Below, piece after piece: positions 45,298-53,637 of a stretch of 64,000 nucleotides of DNA. Source of the DNA: Clostridia bacterium (GTDB lineage: Bacteria > Bacillota > Clostridia > RGIG7378). The position numbers and the translations under genes were made by a program. The stretch spans positions 46,926-110,925 of the forward strand of contig JAFYSJ010000019.1 in assembly GCA_017559445.1 (NCBI GenBank). Direction: 5' to 3'. How positions within the stretch are numbered: the first letter of the stretch is position 1; each line of letters opens with the position of its first letter. The notes beneath the pieces were generated by a model. That model did not search any database. It was not told the origin of the DNA and was given only the letters and a program-made list of their open reading frames with translations.

Positions 45298-45687
45298 ATG
45301 GCAAATATCAAAACGGGCGTAGATATGGTTTATGTGCCTAGGATGAAGTCCTTAGTTGAAGGCGGAGAGTCTAGAGCACAGAAGCTTTTTAGTCAGGATG
45401 AACTTGCGTATTGCAAGGCCAAGGATGGCACATGGAACTTTGAGCGCATGGCTGCTAGATTTGCTGCTAAGGAAGCAGTTCTCAAGTCTATGGGTACAGG
45501 CTTTGCCAATGGTCTTTATCTTCACGATATTTCTGTTGGCAAAATGGAAAATGGAGAGCCATACGTTATTTTGTCCGCTAAGGCTCAGGAGGTTTTCAAA
45601 AAACTTGGTGGAGTAGAAATGTCTATTTCCTTAACTCACGAAAACGAATATGCCTGTGCTTTTGTAATAGCAACATACGAATCATAA
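45298..45687 (+). CDS. acpS: Holo-acyl carrier protein synthase
   Basis: 129-aa AcpS that loads phosphopantetheine on ACP (acpP at 23147). TGVDMVYVPRM and FERMAARFAAKEAVLKSMG carry the magnesium and CoA site residues; the C-terminal SLTHENEYACAFVI closes the fold. The start at 45298 follows GGGAGGAG and is one base after the ispE stop. Confidence 0.94.
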   Translation: MANIKTGVDMVYVPRMKSLVEGGESRAQKLFSQDELAYCKAKDGTWNFERMAARFAAKEAVLKSMGTGFANGLYLHDISVGKMENGEPYVILSAKAQEVFKKLGGVEMSISLTHENEYACAFVIATYES

Positions 45688-45754
45688 AATTTTTATTATA
45701 TTTATCAATCCTCTACACAAAATAACAAGGATTAAATTGTTATGTGGAGGATAT

Positions 45755-46291
45755 ATGAAGAACACAAAACCAATAATTAAATATTTCGTCTTGGGAACAG
45801 TAGCCACGTTGTTAGCAGTTGGTGCTGTTCTTTATTTTGCTGTGTTTGCAGGCATTACAGGGGATCCAAAATCGCAAGAAGATGCAGAAAACTACATGGG
45901 ATTATCGGACATTGCTCAGGGTGCAGTAACTAATCTTACAGCAGAGCAATTGCTAGCAAGGGCTATCAACGGCGAGGCAAGAGGTGAGCCCTATGAGGGA
46001 CAGGTTGCAGTAGGTGCAGTAATTTTAAACAGAATGGCAAGCCCGGATTTTCCAAATACAATGGCCGGTGTGATTTACCAACCGTGGGCTTTTACATCTG
46101 TCCATGATGGTCAGATAGATTTGCCAATTGAAGAGGGCACCACAGTTTTGCAGGCTGCGAGAGATGCACTTAATGGTTGGGATCCTACAAATGGATGCCT
46201 TTACTTTTGGAATCCAGACACAGCCACAAGTTCTTGGATATGGACAAGGCAAGTTGTTGTCAAAATTGGAAAACACAATTTTGGGATATAG
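45755..46291 (+). CDS. sleB: Spore cortex-lytic / cell wall hydrolase SleB
   Basis: 178 aa. A membrane segment at residues 8-30 is followed by a Hydrolase_2 domain: LLARAINGEARGEPYEGQVAVGAVILNR with the catalytic Glu, and DPTNGCLYFWNP. SleB cuts cortex peptidoglycan in germination and depends on YpeB, the next gene. The N-terminal peptidoglycan-binding domain of B. subtilis SleB is missing. GGAGG precedes the start. Confidence 0.9.
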   Translation: MKNTKPIIKYFVLGTVATLLAVGAVLYFAVFAGITGDPKSQEDAENYMGLSDIAQGAVTNLTAEQLLARAINGEARGEPYEGQVAVGAVILNRMASPDFPNTMAGVIYQPWAFTSVHDGQIDLPIEEGTTVLQAARDALNGWDPTNGCLYFWNPDTATSSWIWTRQVVVKIGKHNFGI

Positions 46292-46298
46292 GTGAAAC

Positions 46299-47627
46299 AT
46301 GAAGATTAAAAAGATATACCTATATGTAACATCCATGCTGGTTGCAATTTTGTTAGCTAGTTATGGAATTGTTATGTCAGACAAAGCTGGCCAGATAAAA
46401 AGGGACTTAGATAGCCAATACGATAGGGCATATTATGACCTTACAATGTATATGAATAATCTAGAGGGATTACTTGCAGAGACCATAATCGTATCTCATC
46501 CAGAGAACACTTCGGATACTTTAGAGCAAATATGGAAACAGGCAGATTTGGCAGAAGAAAATTTAGGTGTGTTACCTGCTGGGCAAGGTGTTTTTGCTAG
46601 CACTTCTAAGTTTTTGAACCAGTTGAGTAATTTGGCAGAAGCTTCAAAGGATGCCCTTCACTTAAGAGGTGATGTGCCAGAAAACTACAGGACAGAACTT
46701 AAGGCATTGCACGAATATGCCATGGTTTTGACTCAGGATTTGGAAGAAATGGAACCATTGGTAAGTCAAGGAACACACTTTTGGGATAACTATGTTGAGT
46801 CCGATAATAGCGGTAAGGATAACAATATTTTATCTGGCTTAGATGAGGATTTGAAGAATGTGCCTGAGATTGTTTATGATGGACAGTACTCGGATCACCT
46901 GCAGAAGTCTACGCCTAAGAGTCTTTTAGGAGAATTTATTTCATCTCATCAGGCGATTGAATTTATGAGGGCTATTATTGAGGATACTGGAGCCGTGGCA
47001 AAAGAAATAAAGGTTACTACCGAAACAGAGGGAAATATACCTTGTTATTCTCTTGAAATAACCATGATGGATGGAAGTAAAGCAACAGCAAATATCTCTA
47101 AGCAGGGTGGATTGTTAGTGTGGTATTTGTGGAACAAGGTTTCTACAGATGATGTTAACATTACAATGGCTACAGCCAAGGCCTATGGAGCAGATTTCCT
47201 GGCTTGTTTAGGCTACGAAAATATGTTACCGACTCACGGAGATACAGTTTATAACTCAACAACGGGAAATGTAATAACCATAAACTACTGTTACCAACAA
47301 AATGGTGTTGCTATTTATCCAGATTTAGTAAAGCTTAGAATCGATGGAACAGACGGCACAATAATTGGCGTCGAGGCAAGTGGATATATAAATTGTCACA
47401 CAAATAGAATTTTGGATGATCCGAAACTATCTATAGAGGATGTTCAAAAGTATATTTCTAATGATGTTGTAATAAATAGCACTACGCTCTGTGTAATACC
47501 TACAGATTTTGGCACAGAAATACTTGTGTATGAACTAAATGTTAAGTACAAAGACAAGATTTATTTGATATATATAAATAGCCAGACAGGCAAGGAAGAA
47601 GATATAATTATCAAAGAAAATAGTTAG
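46299..47627 (+). CDS. ypeB: Germination protein YpeB
   Basis: 442 aa with an N-terminal membrane helix, a helical middle and C-terminal PepSY-like modules. The pairing with sleB, seven bases upstream, and the overall length support the call. YpeB protects and localises SleB in the dormant spore. Codon use is less biased than in housekeeping genes. Confidence 0.88.
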   Translation: MKIKKIYLYVTSMLVAILLASYGIVMSDKAGQIKRDLDSQYDRAYYDLTMYMNNLEGLLAETIIVSHPENTSDTLEQIWKQADLAEENLGVLPAGQGVFASTSKFLNQLSNLAEASKDALHLRGDVPENYRTELKALHEYAMVLTQDLEEMEPLVSQGTHFWDNYVESDNSGKDNNILSGLDEDLKNVPEIVYDGQYSDHLQKSTPKSLLGEFISSHQAIEFMRAIIEDTGAVAKEIKVTTETEGNIPCYSLEITMMDGSKATANISKQGGLLVWYLWNKVSTDDVNITMATAKAYGADFLACLGYENMLPTHGDTVYNSTTGNVITINYCYQQNGVAIYPDLVKLRIDGTDGTIIGVEASGYINCHTNRILDDPKLSIEDVQKYISNDVVINSTTLCVIPTDFGTEILVYELNVKYKDKIYLIYINSQTGKEEDIIIKENS

Positions 47628-47635
47628 CAAATATG

Positions 47636-47649
47636 GGCGGATTTCCGCC
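47636..47649 (+). terminator. Small hairpin after ypeB
   Basis: GGCGG-ATTT-CCGCC followed by TTTACAT; a weak terminator. Confidence 0.5.
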
Positions 47650-47665
47650 TTTACATAAGGTTTTG

Positions 47666-47674
47666 TGATATAAT
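47666..47674 (+). promoter_or_regulatory. Extended -10 ahead of the hairpin array
   Basis: TGATATAAT fits an extended -10 (TGnTATAAT); no good -35. Transcription from here would run through the 47681-47960 array into the HD gene. Confidence 0.4.
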
Positions 47675-47680
47675 TTGAAC

Positions 47681-47960
47681 AGTGAACCACTTCGTTAGTG
47701 ATCCGGACCTTCGGTCCTAGTGAGCCGCCTTCGGCTAGTAGGCCGCAACTACGTTGCTAGTAGGCCGGCTTCGCCTAGTGAACCGCTGCGCTAGTAGGCC
47801 GCAACTGCGTTGCTAGTGAGCCGCTGCGCTAGTAATTCGCAACTGCGTTGCTAGTGAGCCGCAACTTTGTTGCTAGTAGGCCGCAAGCAAAGCTTGCTAG
47901 TGAACCACCTTCGGCTAGTAGCCGCACTGTTGGTGCTATTGGCCGCGAGTTGTCTCGGAG
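47681..47960. repeat. Large hairpin-CTAGT array
   Basis: About 14 units of the family seen at 1-261. Stems include GGACC-TTC-GGTCC, GCC-TTC-GGC, GGC-TTC-GCC (arms swapped), GCAAC-TAC-GTTGC, GCAAGC-AAA-GCTTGC and GCAC-TGTTG-GTGC. Every stem keeps its pairing while its sequence changes. The array ends 29 bases before the HD gene. Confidence 0.85.
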
Positions 47961-47988
47961 TATGAATGAAATATAAAGGAGTTTACAT

Positions 47989-48648
47989 ATGTTGACATAC
48001 AAACAGATTATAGAAAACAAAGAAGTTATGACATATGTAGGTCGAGCTGACGAGACAATTAAGGAGCTTGGTTATACAGAACATAGCTTTGCTCATGTAG
48101 GTTCTGTTACCCAGATGGTTAAATATATTTTGGAAACATTGGGCTTTTCTGAGAGAATGGTCGAACTTGGCATGATTGCTGCTCATATGCACGATATTGG
48201 TAACATGCTTAATAGAGAAGACCATGCACAGACAAGTGCCATTATGGCATTTAATATGTTAAGGGATATGGGTGCAGAGCCTGACGAAATTACAGAAATT
48301 TGCACTGCAATTTCTAATCATGACGAGGGTACAGCTGTTCCAGCAACACCTTTGGCAGCTGCACTTATTATTGCAGATAAGGCGGATGTTCGTAGAAGTC
48401 GTGTGCGTAATAATATGCTATTTTCCTTTGACATTCACGACAGAGTGAACTATTCTGTTACAGATTCATCACTTAGCATAGACGACTTGAAGCAAAAGAT
48501 TACATTGACATTGTCTATTGACACAAAGTATTGCACAGTAATGGAGTACTTTGAGATTTTCTTGGGCAGAATGAATCTTTGTCAGAAGGCAGCTAAGAAG
48601 CTTAACTTGCAGTTTGGTTTAGTAATAAATGGACAGAAGATGATTTAG
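47989..48648 (+). CDS. HD-domain phosphohydrolase
   Basis: 219-aa metal-dependent phosphohydrolase. The metal motif is HMHDIGNML, with an upstream His (HSFAHV) and later SNHDEG and ADKADVRR. Substrate unknown; such proteins often act on nucleotides or cyclic nucleotides. AAAGGAG precedes the start. Two bases before smpB, so probably co-transcribed. Confidence 0.85.
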   Translation: MLTYKQIIENKEVMTYVGRADETIKELGYTEHSFAHVGSVTQMVKYILETLGFSERMVELGMIAAHMHDIGNMLNREDHAQTSAIMAFNMLRDMGAEPDEITEICTAISNHDEGTAVPATPLAAALIIADKADVRRSRVRNNMLFSFDIHDRVNYSVTDSSLSIDDLKQKITLTLSIDTKYCTVMEYFEIFLGRMNLCQKAAKKLNLQFGLVINGQKMI

Positions 48649-48649
48649 T

Positions 48650-49114
48650 ATGAAAGATAACAAGGCAATTAAAACAGTAGCAGTTAATAGAAAGGCATAT
48701 CACGATTACCATATTTTGGAGACCATGGAGGCTGGTATCCAGCTTTTTGGTACTGAAGTTAAGTCAATTCGTGGTGGTAACCTTAATCTTAAGGATAGCT
48801 ACATTAACGTACATAACAACGAAATTTATATTTATAACATGCATATTAGTCCCTTTGAGCATGGCAATATCTTTAATAAGGATCCCCTGAGACCTCGTAA
48901 GCTCCTTATGCATAGGGGAGAGATCCTTAAGCTTCAGATTAAATGCAAGCAGGATGGACTTACAATGATTCCATTGTCTGTTTACTTTAATCATGGTTTG
49001 ATTAAGCTTGAGATTGCTGTTGCAAAGGGTAAAAAGCTCTACGATAAGAGAGACGATATTGCTGCAAGAGATGCTGAAAGGGAAATGCAGAGAGCAAGCA
49101 GCGTTAAGTATTAG
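48650..49114 (+). CDS. smpB: SsrA-binding protein SmpB
   Basis: 154-aa tmRNA partner in trans-translation. [36 protein letters not shown] and the C-terminal [19 protein letters not shown] match the family. It is usually next to rnr; here it is about 18 kb away, and no tmRNA gene is seen nearby. Confidence 0.96.
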   Translation: MKDNKAIKTVAVNRKAYHDYHILETMEAGIQLFGTEVKSIRGGNLNLKDSYINVHNNEIYIYNMHISPFEHGNIFNKDPLRPRKLLMHRGEILKLQIKCKQDGLTMIPLSVYFNHGLIKLEIAVAKGKKLYDKRDDIAARDAEREMQRASSVKY

Positions 49115-49129
49115 TGTTTAATGAATGTT

Positions 49130-49252
49130 TCTTTGTTCCAGAGATGTTTCGCATCTAGTGTTTGGTGTTGAGTGTTTAGTGTTTAGTGCTGGCCCCTATG
49201 TTCCTTTGGTCGTTTCACTAGCGCGATAGCGCGGCTACTAGCCGAAGGTTCT
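49130..49252. repeat. Heptamer and inverted hairpin-CTAGT module
   Basis: GTGTTTGGTGTTGAGTGTTT heptamers (about 49158-49187), then CTGGCCCCTATGTTCC, then on the reverse strand two hairpin-CTAGT units (49208-49246). It is the inverted counterpart of 33540-33612. No gene is seen in 49115-49331. Confidence 0.65.
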
Positions 49253-49300
49253 CTTATCATTGTAAAACTTTGTTCTATAACAAGATTTGATTCATATACT

Positions 49301-49334
49301 CTCCATGGATAGATTTTCATGGAGTTTTATTTTG
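49301..49334 (+). terminator. Hairpin covering the spoIIID ribosome site
   Basis: CTCCATG (49301-49307) pairs with CATGGAG (49318-49324) and TTTTATTTTG follows. It looks like a terminator, yet its GGAG is also the best ribosome site for spoIIID, so it may instead be a translational switch. Confidence 0.55.
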
Positions 49335-49586
49335 TCAAAGTTTAAGTACGATAGGTCCGTTTTGTTAGGAACATACATAGTAGAAAACAATGTTACAGTT
49401 AGGGCATGTGCAGCACAGTTTGGCATATCAAAATCCACTGTACATAAGGACGTTACAAACAAGTTAAGGAATTGCGATAAGAACCTTTATAATCAGGTCA
49501 GGGAAGTCTTAGAAAAGAATAAGGCAGAGCGTCATCTGCGTGGTGGAGCAGCTACGAAAGAAAAATACCTTGGTAAGGCATTATAA
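49332..49586 (+). CDS. spoIIID: Stage III sporulation protein D (SpoIIID)
   Basis: 84-aa mother-cell regulator. The HTH CAAQFGISKSTVHKDVTNKL and the C-terminal HLRGGAATKEKYL match SpoIIID. Family length and the GGAG seven bases ahead argue for the rare TTG at 49332; an earlier ATG lies in the hairpin arm. Upstream hairpin pairing would hide the ribosome site. Confidence 0.9.
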   Translation: MSKFKYDRSVLLGTYIVENNVTVRACAAQFGISKSTVHKDVTNKLRNCDKNLYNQVREVLEKNKAERHLRGGAATKEKYLGKAL

Positions 49587-49597
49587 ACTACATACTA

Positions 49598-49626
49598 TTG
49601 CCCTAAACTATTGCCTTTGATATAAT
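49598..49626 (+). promoter_or_regulatory. Promoter for pfp
   Basis: TTGCCC (49598-49603), 17-bp spacer, TATAAT (49621-49626). Confidence 0.65.
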
Positions 49627-49683
49627 CATTCTGGTTTAACACCTTTATTTATTTGTTATTTATATTATTGGAGGTATATTTCA

Positions 49684-50931
49684 ATGGCAGAGTTGAAGGG
49701 TGCTGCAATATTTGGTCAGTCTGGTGGTCCAACATCAGTTATCAATTCCAGTGCAGCAGGTGTATTTATTGAGGCTCTTTCTCAGGGCAATATCACAGCT
49801 GTTTATGGTGCAGCTAACGGTATTAAGGGTATGCTCGAGGAGGATTTCTTTGATATTGGTAAGGAGGATATGCACGAGCTTGAGCTTATGAAGACAACTC
49901 CTTCCTCTTTGTTGGGTTCTGTAAGATATAAGCTTAAGGATGCAGATGTAGACGATACAGACTACAAGCGTCTCCTTGAGGTATTCAAGAAGTATAACAT
50001 TCGTTACTTCTTCTACAATGGTGGTAACGATTCCATGGATACATGTAACAAGGTATCTAAGTACATGCAGAAGGTAGGCTATGACTGCAGAGTTATCGGT
50101 GTTCCAAAGACAATTGATAACGACCTTTACGGCACAGATCACTGCCCAGGTTTCGCTTCCGCAGCTAAGTACATCGCAACTTCTATCATGGAAGTTTACC
50201 TTGATGCTCGTGTATATGACACACCTATGGTATGTATCTTCGAGATCATGGGCAGAAATGCTGGTTGGTTGACAGCTGCTTCTGCACTTGCTAGCTACAA
50301 GGGTTACGGCCCAGACCTTATTTACCTTCCAGAGAAGACATTCTCCATGGACAAGTTCCTTGCAGATGTTAAGAAGAAGTTCGAGGAGAACAACGGTAAG
50401 GTTATCGTAGCTGTTTCCGAGGGTTGCCATACAGAGGATGGTAAGTACATTCCTGAGCTTGGTGCTAACCTTGCTAAGGACTCTTTCGGTCACTCTCAGC
50501 TTGGTGGTGCTGCTTCCATTCTTGCTAACGCAGTTAAGGATGCTGGCATTTGCTCCAAGGTTCGTGGCATTGAGCTTTCCTTGCTTCAGAGATGTGCTAC
50601 TCACTGTGGTTCTGCTACAGATATGGAGGAGTCCTTCAACGCAGGCCGTGAGGCTGTTAAGGCAGCATGCTCTGGCATGACAGACATGATGGTTGGTTTC
50701 AAGAGAGCTGACAAGGATGAGTATGAGTGCGAGTACGTTCTTCTTCCTCTTAGCACAGTTGCTAACACAGAGAAGAAGGTTCCAGATGAGTGGATCATCA
50801 ACGATGGTACATTCGTATCTGAGGAGTTCGTAAAGTACGCTCTTCCTTTGATTCAGGGCGAGACACCTATTGCAAGAGAGGATGGTCTTCCAAGATTCTC
50901 CAAGCTTGCTAAGGTTCCAGCAAAGAAGTAA
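49684..50931 (+). CDS. pfp: Pyrophosphate-dependent 6-phosphofructokinase
   Basis: 415-aa PFK. FFYNGGNDSMDTCNK and GVPKTIDNDLYGTDHCPGF are the active-site loops; Lys in PKTIDND, where ATP enzymes have Gly, indicates pyrophosphate as phosphoryl donor. The reaction is reversible and saves ATP, as in many anaerobic Clostridia. Strong codon bias. Its stop overlaps the next start (TAATG). Confidence 0.92.
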   Translation: MAELKGAAIFGQSGGPTSVINSSAAGVFIEALSQGNITAVYGAANGIKGMLEEDFFDIGKEDMHELELMKTTPSSLLGSVRYKLKDADVDDTDYKRLLEVFKKYNIRYFFYNGGNDSMDTCNKVSKYMQKVGYDCRVIGVPKTIDNDLYGTDHCPGFASAAKYIATSIMEVYLDARVYDTPMVCIFEIMGRNAGWLTAASALASYKGYGPDLIYLPEKTFSMDKFLADVKKKFEENNGKVIVAVSEGCHTEDGKYIPELGANLAKDSFGHSQLGGAASILANAVKDAGICSKVRGIELSLLQRCATHCGSATDMEESFNAGREAVKAACSGMTDMMVGFKRADKDEYECEYVLLPLSTVANTEKKVPDEWIINDGTFVSEEFVKYALPLIQGETPIAREDGLPRFSKLAKVPAKK

Positions 50932-51302
50932 TGAAGATTTATACATCCGAAGAAGATTATTTAGAGACTATATACGTTCTTGCTAAAGAACACGATGGCT
51001 ACGTTCGTTCCATAGATGTTGCAAAGCATCTTGGTTTTAGTAAACCCAGCGTTTCTATTGCAGTTAAGAATCTCAAGGAGTCTGGCTGTTTGCTTATTGG
51101 AGACAAGGGTAACCTTGTTCTTACAGAGAAGGGTCAGCAGATTGCCGAAAAGGTTAATGAGCGTCATCAGGTTTTGACCAAGATGCTCATTCATCTCGGA
51201 GTTTCTCCAGAGGTGGCCAGGGAGGATTCTTGTAAGTTAGAGCACGTGATTTCTGATGAGACTTTCGATAGGATCAAGGATCACATAGACAATATCGGAT
51301 AA
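50931..51302 (+). CDS. DtxR/MntR-like metalloregulator
   Basis: 123 aa. Winged-helix domain (SEEDYLETIYVLAKEHDGYVRSID, FSKPSVSIAVKNLKESG) followed by a metal-binding dimerisation domain with EDSCKLEHVISDETFDRI. It should repress uptake genes when manganese or iron is plentiful. No transporter is next to it; it is coupled to pfp and followed by a terminator. Confidence 0.88.
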   Translation: MKIYTSEEDYLETIYVLAKEHDGYVRSIDVAKHLGFSKPSVSIAVKNLKESGCLLIGDKGNLVLTEKGQQIAEKVNERHQVLTKMLIHLGVSPEVAREDSCKLEHVISDETFDRIKDHIDNIG

Positions 51303-51311
51303 ACAACTATG

Positions 51312-51338
51312 CCCCGGCTTTACGCTGGGGCGTTTTTG
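51312..51338 (+). terminator. Terminator of pfp-dtxR
   Basis: 8-bp stem GCCCCGGC / GCTGGGGC (one G-T pair), loop TTTAC, then GTTTTT. The T run ends exactly where the tRNA begins. Confidence 0.85.
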
Positions 51339-51428
51339 GAGATGTACCCAAGTGGTTGAAGGGTCCGCACTCGAAATGCGGTAGGCCGGGCAACTGGTGC
51401 AAGAGTTCAAATCTCTTCATCTCCGCCA
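51339..51428 (+). tRNA. tRNA-Ser (anticodon CGA)
   Basis: Acceptor stem GGAGATG / CATCTCC with encoded GCCA end; anticodon stem CGCA/TGCG with loop CTCGAAA, anticodon CGA reading UCG. The long variable arm (TAGGCCGGGCAACTGGTGC) is typical of serine tRNA, and the T loop is GTTCAAATC. It marks the boundary between core chromosome and the accessory island and is a likely integration site. Confidence 0.95.
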
Positions 51429-51430
51429 AT

Positions 51431-51467
51431 AAAAGTCCAGTAAACAATAAGTTTGCTGGACTTTTTT
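51431..51467 (+). terminator. Terminator of tRNA-Ser
   Basis: Stem of up to 15 bp: AAAAGTCCAGTAAAC / GTTTGCTGGACTTTT, loop AATAA, T run. Confidence 0.9.
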
Positions 51468-51676
51468 GTGTGGATGGTAATGAAAAAATGACAAAAATAC
51501 GCAATTATTTCCCGTCGGTTTTTGCCTGTTATTGTGGTATAATGTAAAAAGTTAATATATTTATGTAAAGAAGAATAGTTGATATGTTTTGTTTTAGTTT
51601 GGTAAAAAATTGTAAGTATAATTTAAAACAGAACTGTTAAGATAAAAATATTAGTATTATAACGAGGTGCTCGATT

Positions 51677-53524
51677 ATGATAAAAGCCGTATCACAAACA
51701 ACAATTGCTGATGTGTTTTCCATAACCAGCGATAAGATATATAAAATCCCTAAATATCAACGTGAATATACTTGGGGAATTAAGGAATGGGATGCACTCT
51801 TTAATGATGTAACTGAGAACGACTTCGGATATTTCCTCGGCTCGTATATTTGCGTAAATAGTGGCTCACTCAAAGGAACTGTTTTGGAACTTATAGACGG
51901 ACAGCAGAGATTTTCAACAATAACTTTATTGTTAGCGGCGCTCTATTCCGAACTTGCTAAACACAAAACTGAAATGGATGAAGATGATCTGAGCGAACTC
52001 TCTAATTTGAGAAATGAGCTTGCGAATAAAAAGCAGAAATTTACCGCAACGGGCGGAAAAATTACTGAATATAATCAGAGACTCCTTCTTCAAAAGCAGA
52101 ACTCAAATGACGAGGATTACACTTATATTCTTTCCGACAACGGTATTATCACGGTTAAGCACGCAAAACCCTCCAATTTTGGCAACAGAAGAATTGCGAA
52201 AGCTTACCGCCATTTCATAAAGCTGATTGCTGACGAAGTGCAGGAAATCAAAACTGATAATCCTAATATTACCGATATTGGAGCATTATTTCAAATAGTC
52301 AGAAAATTTGAAGCGGCAGTATTGGTTGGAATCGAAGTGGATACCAACAAAGATGCCTATATGCTTTTTGAATCTCTTAACCACAGAGGTGTTCCGCTTT
52401 CTGCTCTCGATTTAATCAAGAATTCTCTTATTGCTCAAGCTGAAAACTCCGCTGATGCAGACAACGCTTATGAACAATGGAAGCAGATATTAAAAGCGGT
52501 AGGTCAGGATGATTATTCTGTTCAAGAACGTTTCTTCAGACAATTCTATAACGCTTTTAGAGACGAATTGAATGCTCCTTACAAATCTGCCGACAAGAAG
52601 TATTATCTTGGTTATTTGGCAACAAGAACAACATTGATCGACATCTATGAAAAGATGATCAAGAGTGACTATCGTTCCCTTTTGGAAAATCTTTCGGAAA
52701 AGGCTAACAAATACTCTATCATCGTCAACAATACCGATGATGAATATGTTTACACAACAAGTTTGCAAAACTTGGCAAGAATTTCCGGTGCCCCTTCATA
52801 TTTGTTGTTGATGTATTTATTAACCAATCAAGAAAGTCTTTGCCTTTCAGATGCAGATATCAAATCAATAGTTGATACTCTAATTGTATTCTTTGTGAAA
52901 AGAAACTTAACCGACGTTCCTAACACTCGCAAACTGACACAATTGTTTATCGATATTATTGCAAAAATCAAATCCGAAAGCGGTATTGAGATTGTATCCG
53001 ATATTAAAGATATGCTCAAAGCAGTTTCAGTAACAGATGAATCCTTTGAAGAAAAGCTTCGTGGACCTATTTACGATGAGAACCCCGAAGCGACTCGCTT
53101 TGTTCTGTGCAATATCGAAGCTCAGCATCAAACTAAGGAGATATACTCCGATTTGTGGTCGAGAGATACAAGTAATAAGTATGTTTGGACTATTGAGCAT
53201 ATCTTCCCTGAAGGCGAAAACATTCCGAAGGAATGGGTTGATATGATCGCCGGTGGAGATAAAGCTAAAGCAATTCAAATCAGAGCCGACTATGTACATA
53301 CTATCGGTAACTTAACAATAACCGGTTATAATCAAAACCTTTCAAATATGTCTTTTGAACATAAGAAAGATAGAAAGACGAAAGATAAGACGAAAGATAT
53401 CGGTTACAGAAACGGCTTGTTCTTAAACGAGGATGTTGTAACCGAAACAAAATGGACTGTTGATAACATAACCAGGAGAACAGACAAGATTGTAAAAACG
53501 CTTCTCGAAATGTATAAGTGGTGA
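51677..53524 (+). CDS. DUF262/DUF1524 GmrSD-like protein
   Basis: 615 aa. The N-terminal DUF262 (ParB-like nucleotidase fold) has IPKYQREYTW (24-33) and DGQQR (74-78). The C-terminal DUF1524 HNH-type nuclease has TIEHIFPEG with His508 and GNLTITGYNQNLSN. This single-chain GmrS-GmrD arrangement is known in type IV, modification-dependent restriction and BrxU-like enzymes that cut glucosylated or otherwise modified phage DNA. It stands in front of two C5 methyltransferases, so its specificity must spare 5-methylcytosine if all are active. Island-type codon use. Ribosome site GAGGTG. Confidence 0.88.
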   Translation: MIKAVSQTTIADVFSITSDKIYKIPKYQREYTWGIKEWDALFNDVTENDFGYFLGSYICVNSGSLKGTVLELIDGQQRFSTITLLLAALYSELAKHKTEMDEDDLSELSNLRNELANKKQKFTATGGKITEYNQRLLLQKQNSNDEDYTYILSDNGIITVKHAKPSNFGNRRIAKAYRHFIKLIADEVQEIKTDNPNITDIGALFQIVRKFEAAVLVGIEVDTNKDAYMLFESLNHRGVPLSALDLIKNSLIAQAENSADADNAYEQWKQILKAVGQDDYSVQERFFRQFYNAFRDELNAPYKSADKKYYLGYLATRTTLIDIYEKMIKSDYRSLLENLSEKANKYSIIVNNTDDEYVYTTSLQNLARISGAPSYLLLMYLLTNQESLCLSDADIKSIVDTLIVFFVKRNLTDVPNTRKLTQLFIDIIAKIKSESGIEIVSDIKDMLKAVSVTDESFEEKLRGPIYDENPEATRFVLCNIEAQHQTKEIYSDLWSRDTSNKYVWTIEHIFPEGENIPKEWVDMIAGGDKAKAIQIRADYVHTIGNLTITGYNQNLSNMSFEHKKDRKTKDKTKDIGYRNGLFLNEDVVTETKWTVDNITRRTDKIVKTLLEMYKW

Positions 53525-53588
53525 GAGTGATTAATTTGTTATCCCAAATATATCTTTTCTCAATCACGATTCATCGGAACTATTATTG

Positions 53589-53606
53589 CGAAATTTGTAG
53601 ATTTCG
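53589..53606. promoter_or_regulatory. Inverted repeat ahead of the first methyltransferase
   Basis: CGAAAT-TTGTAG-ATTTCG, 32 bases before the start, in the 113-base gap after the DUF262 gene. It may be an operator for the methyltransferase. Confidence 0.35.
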
Positions 53607-53637
53607 ATAGATGCTATAGAATAAGGAGTTAACCACG

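Noticed and set aside
49735..50946. 403-codon open frame opposite pfp
   Set aside because: Antisense shadow; no start signal and no family resemblance.
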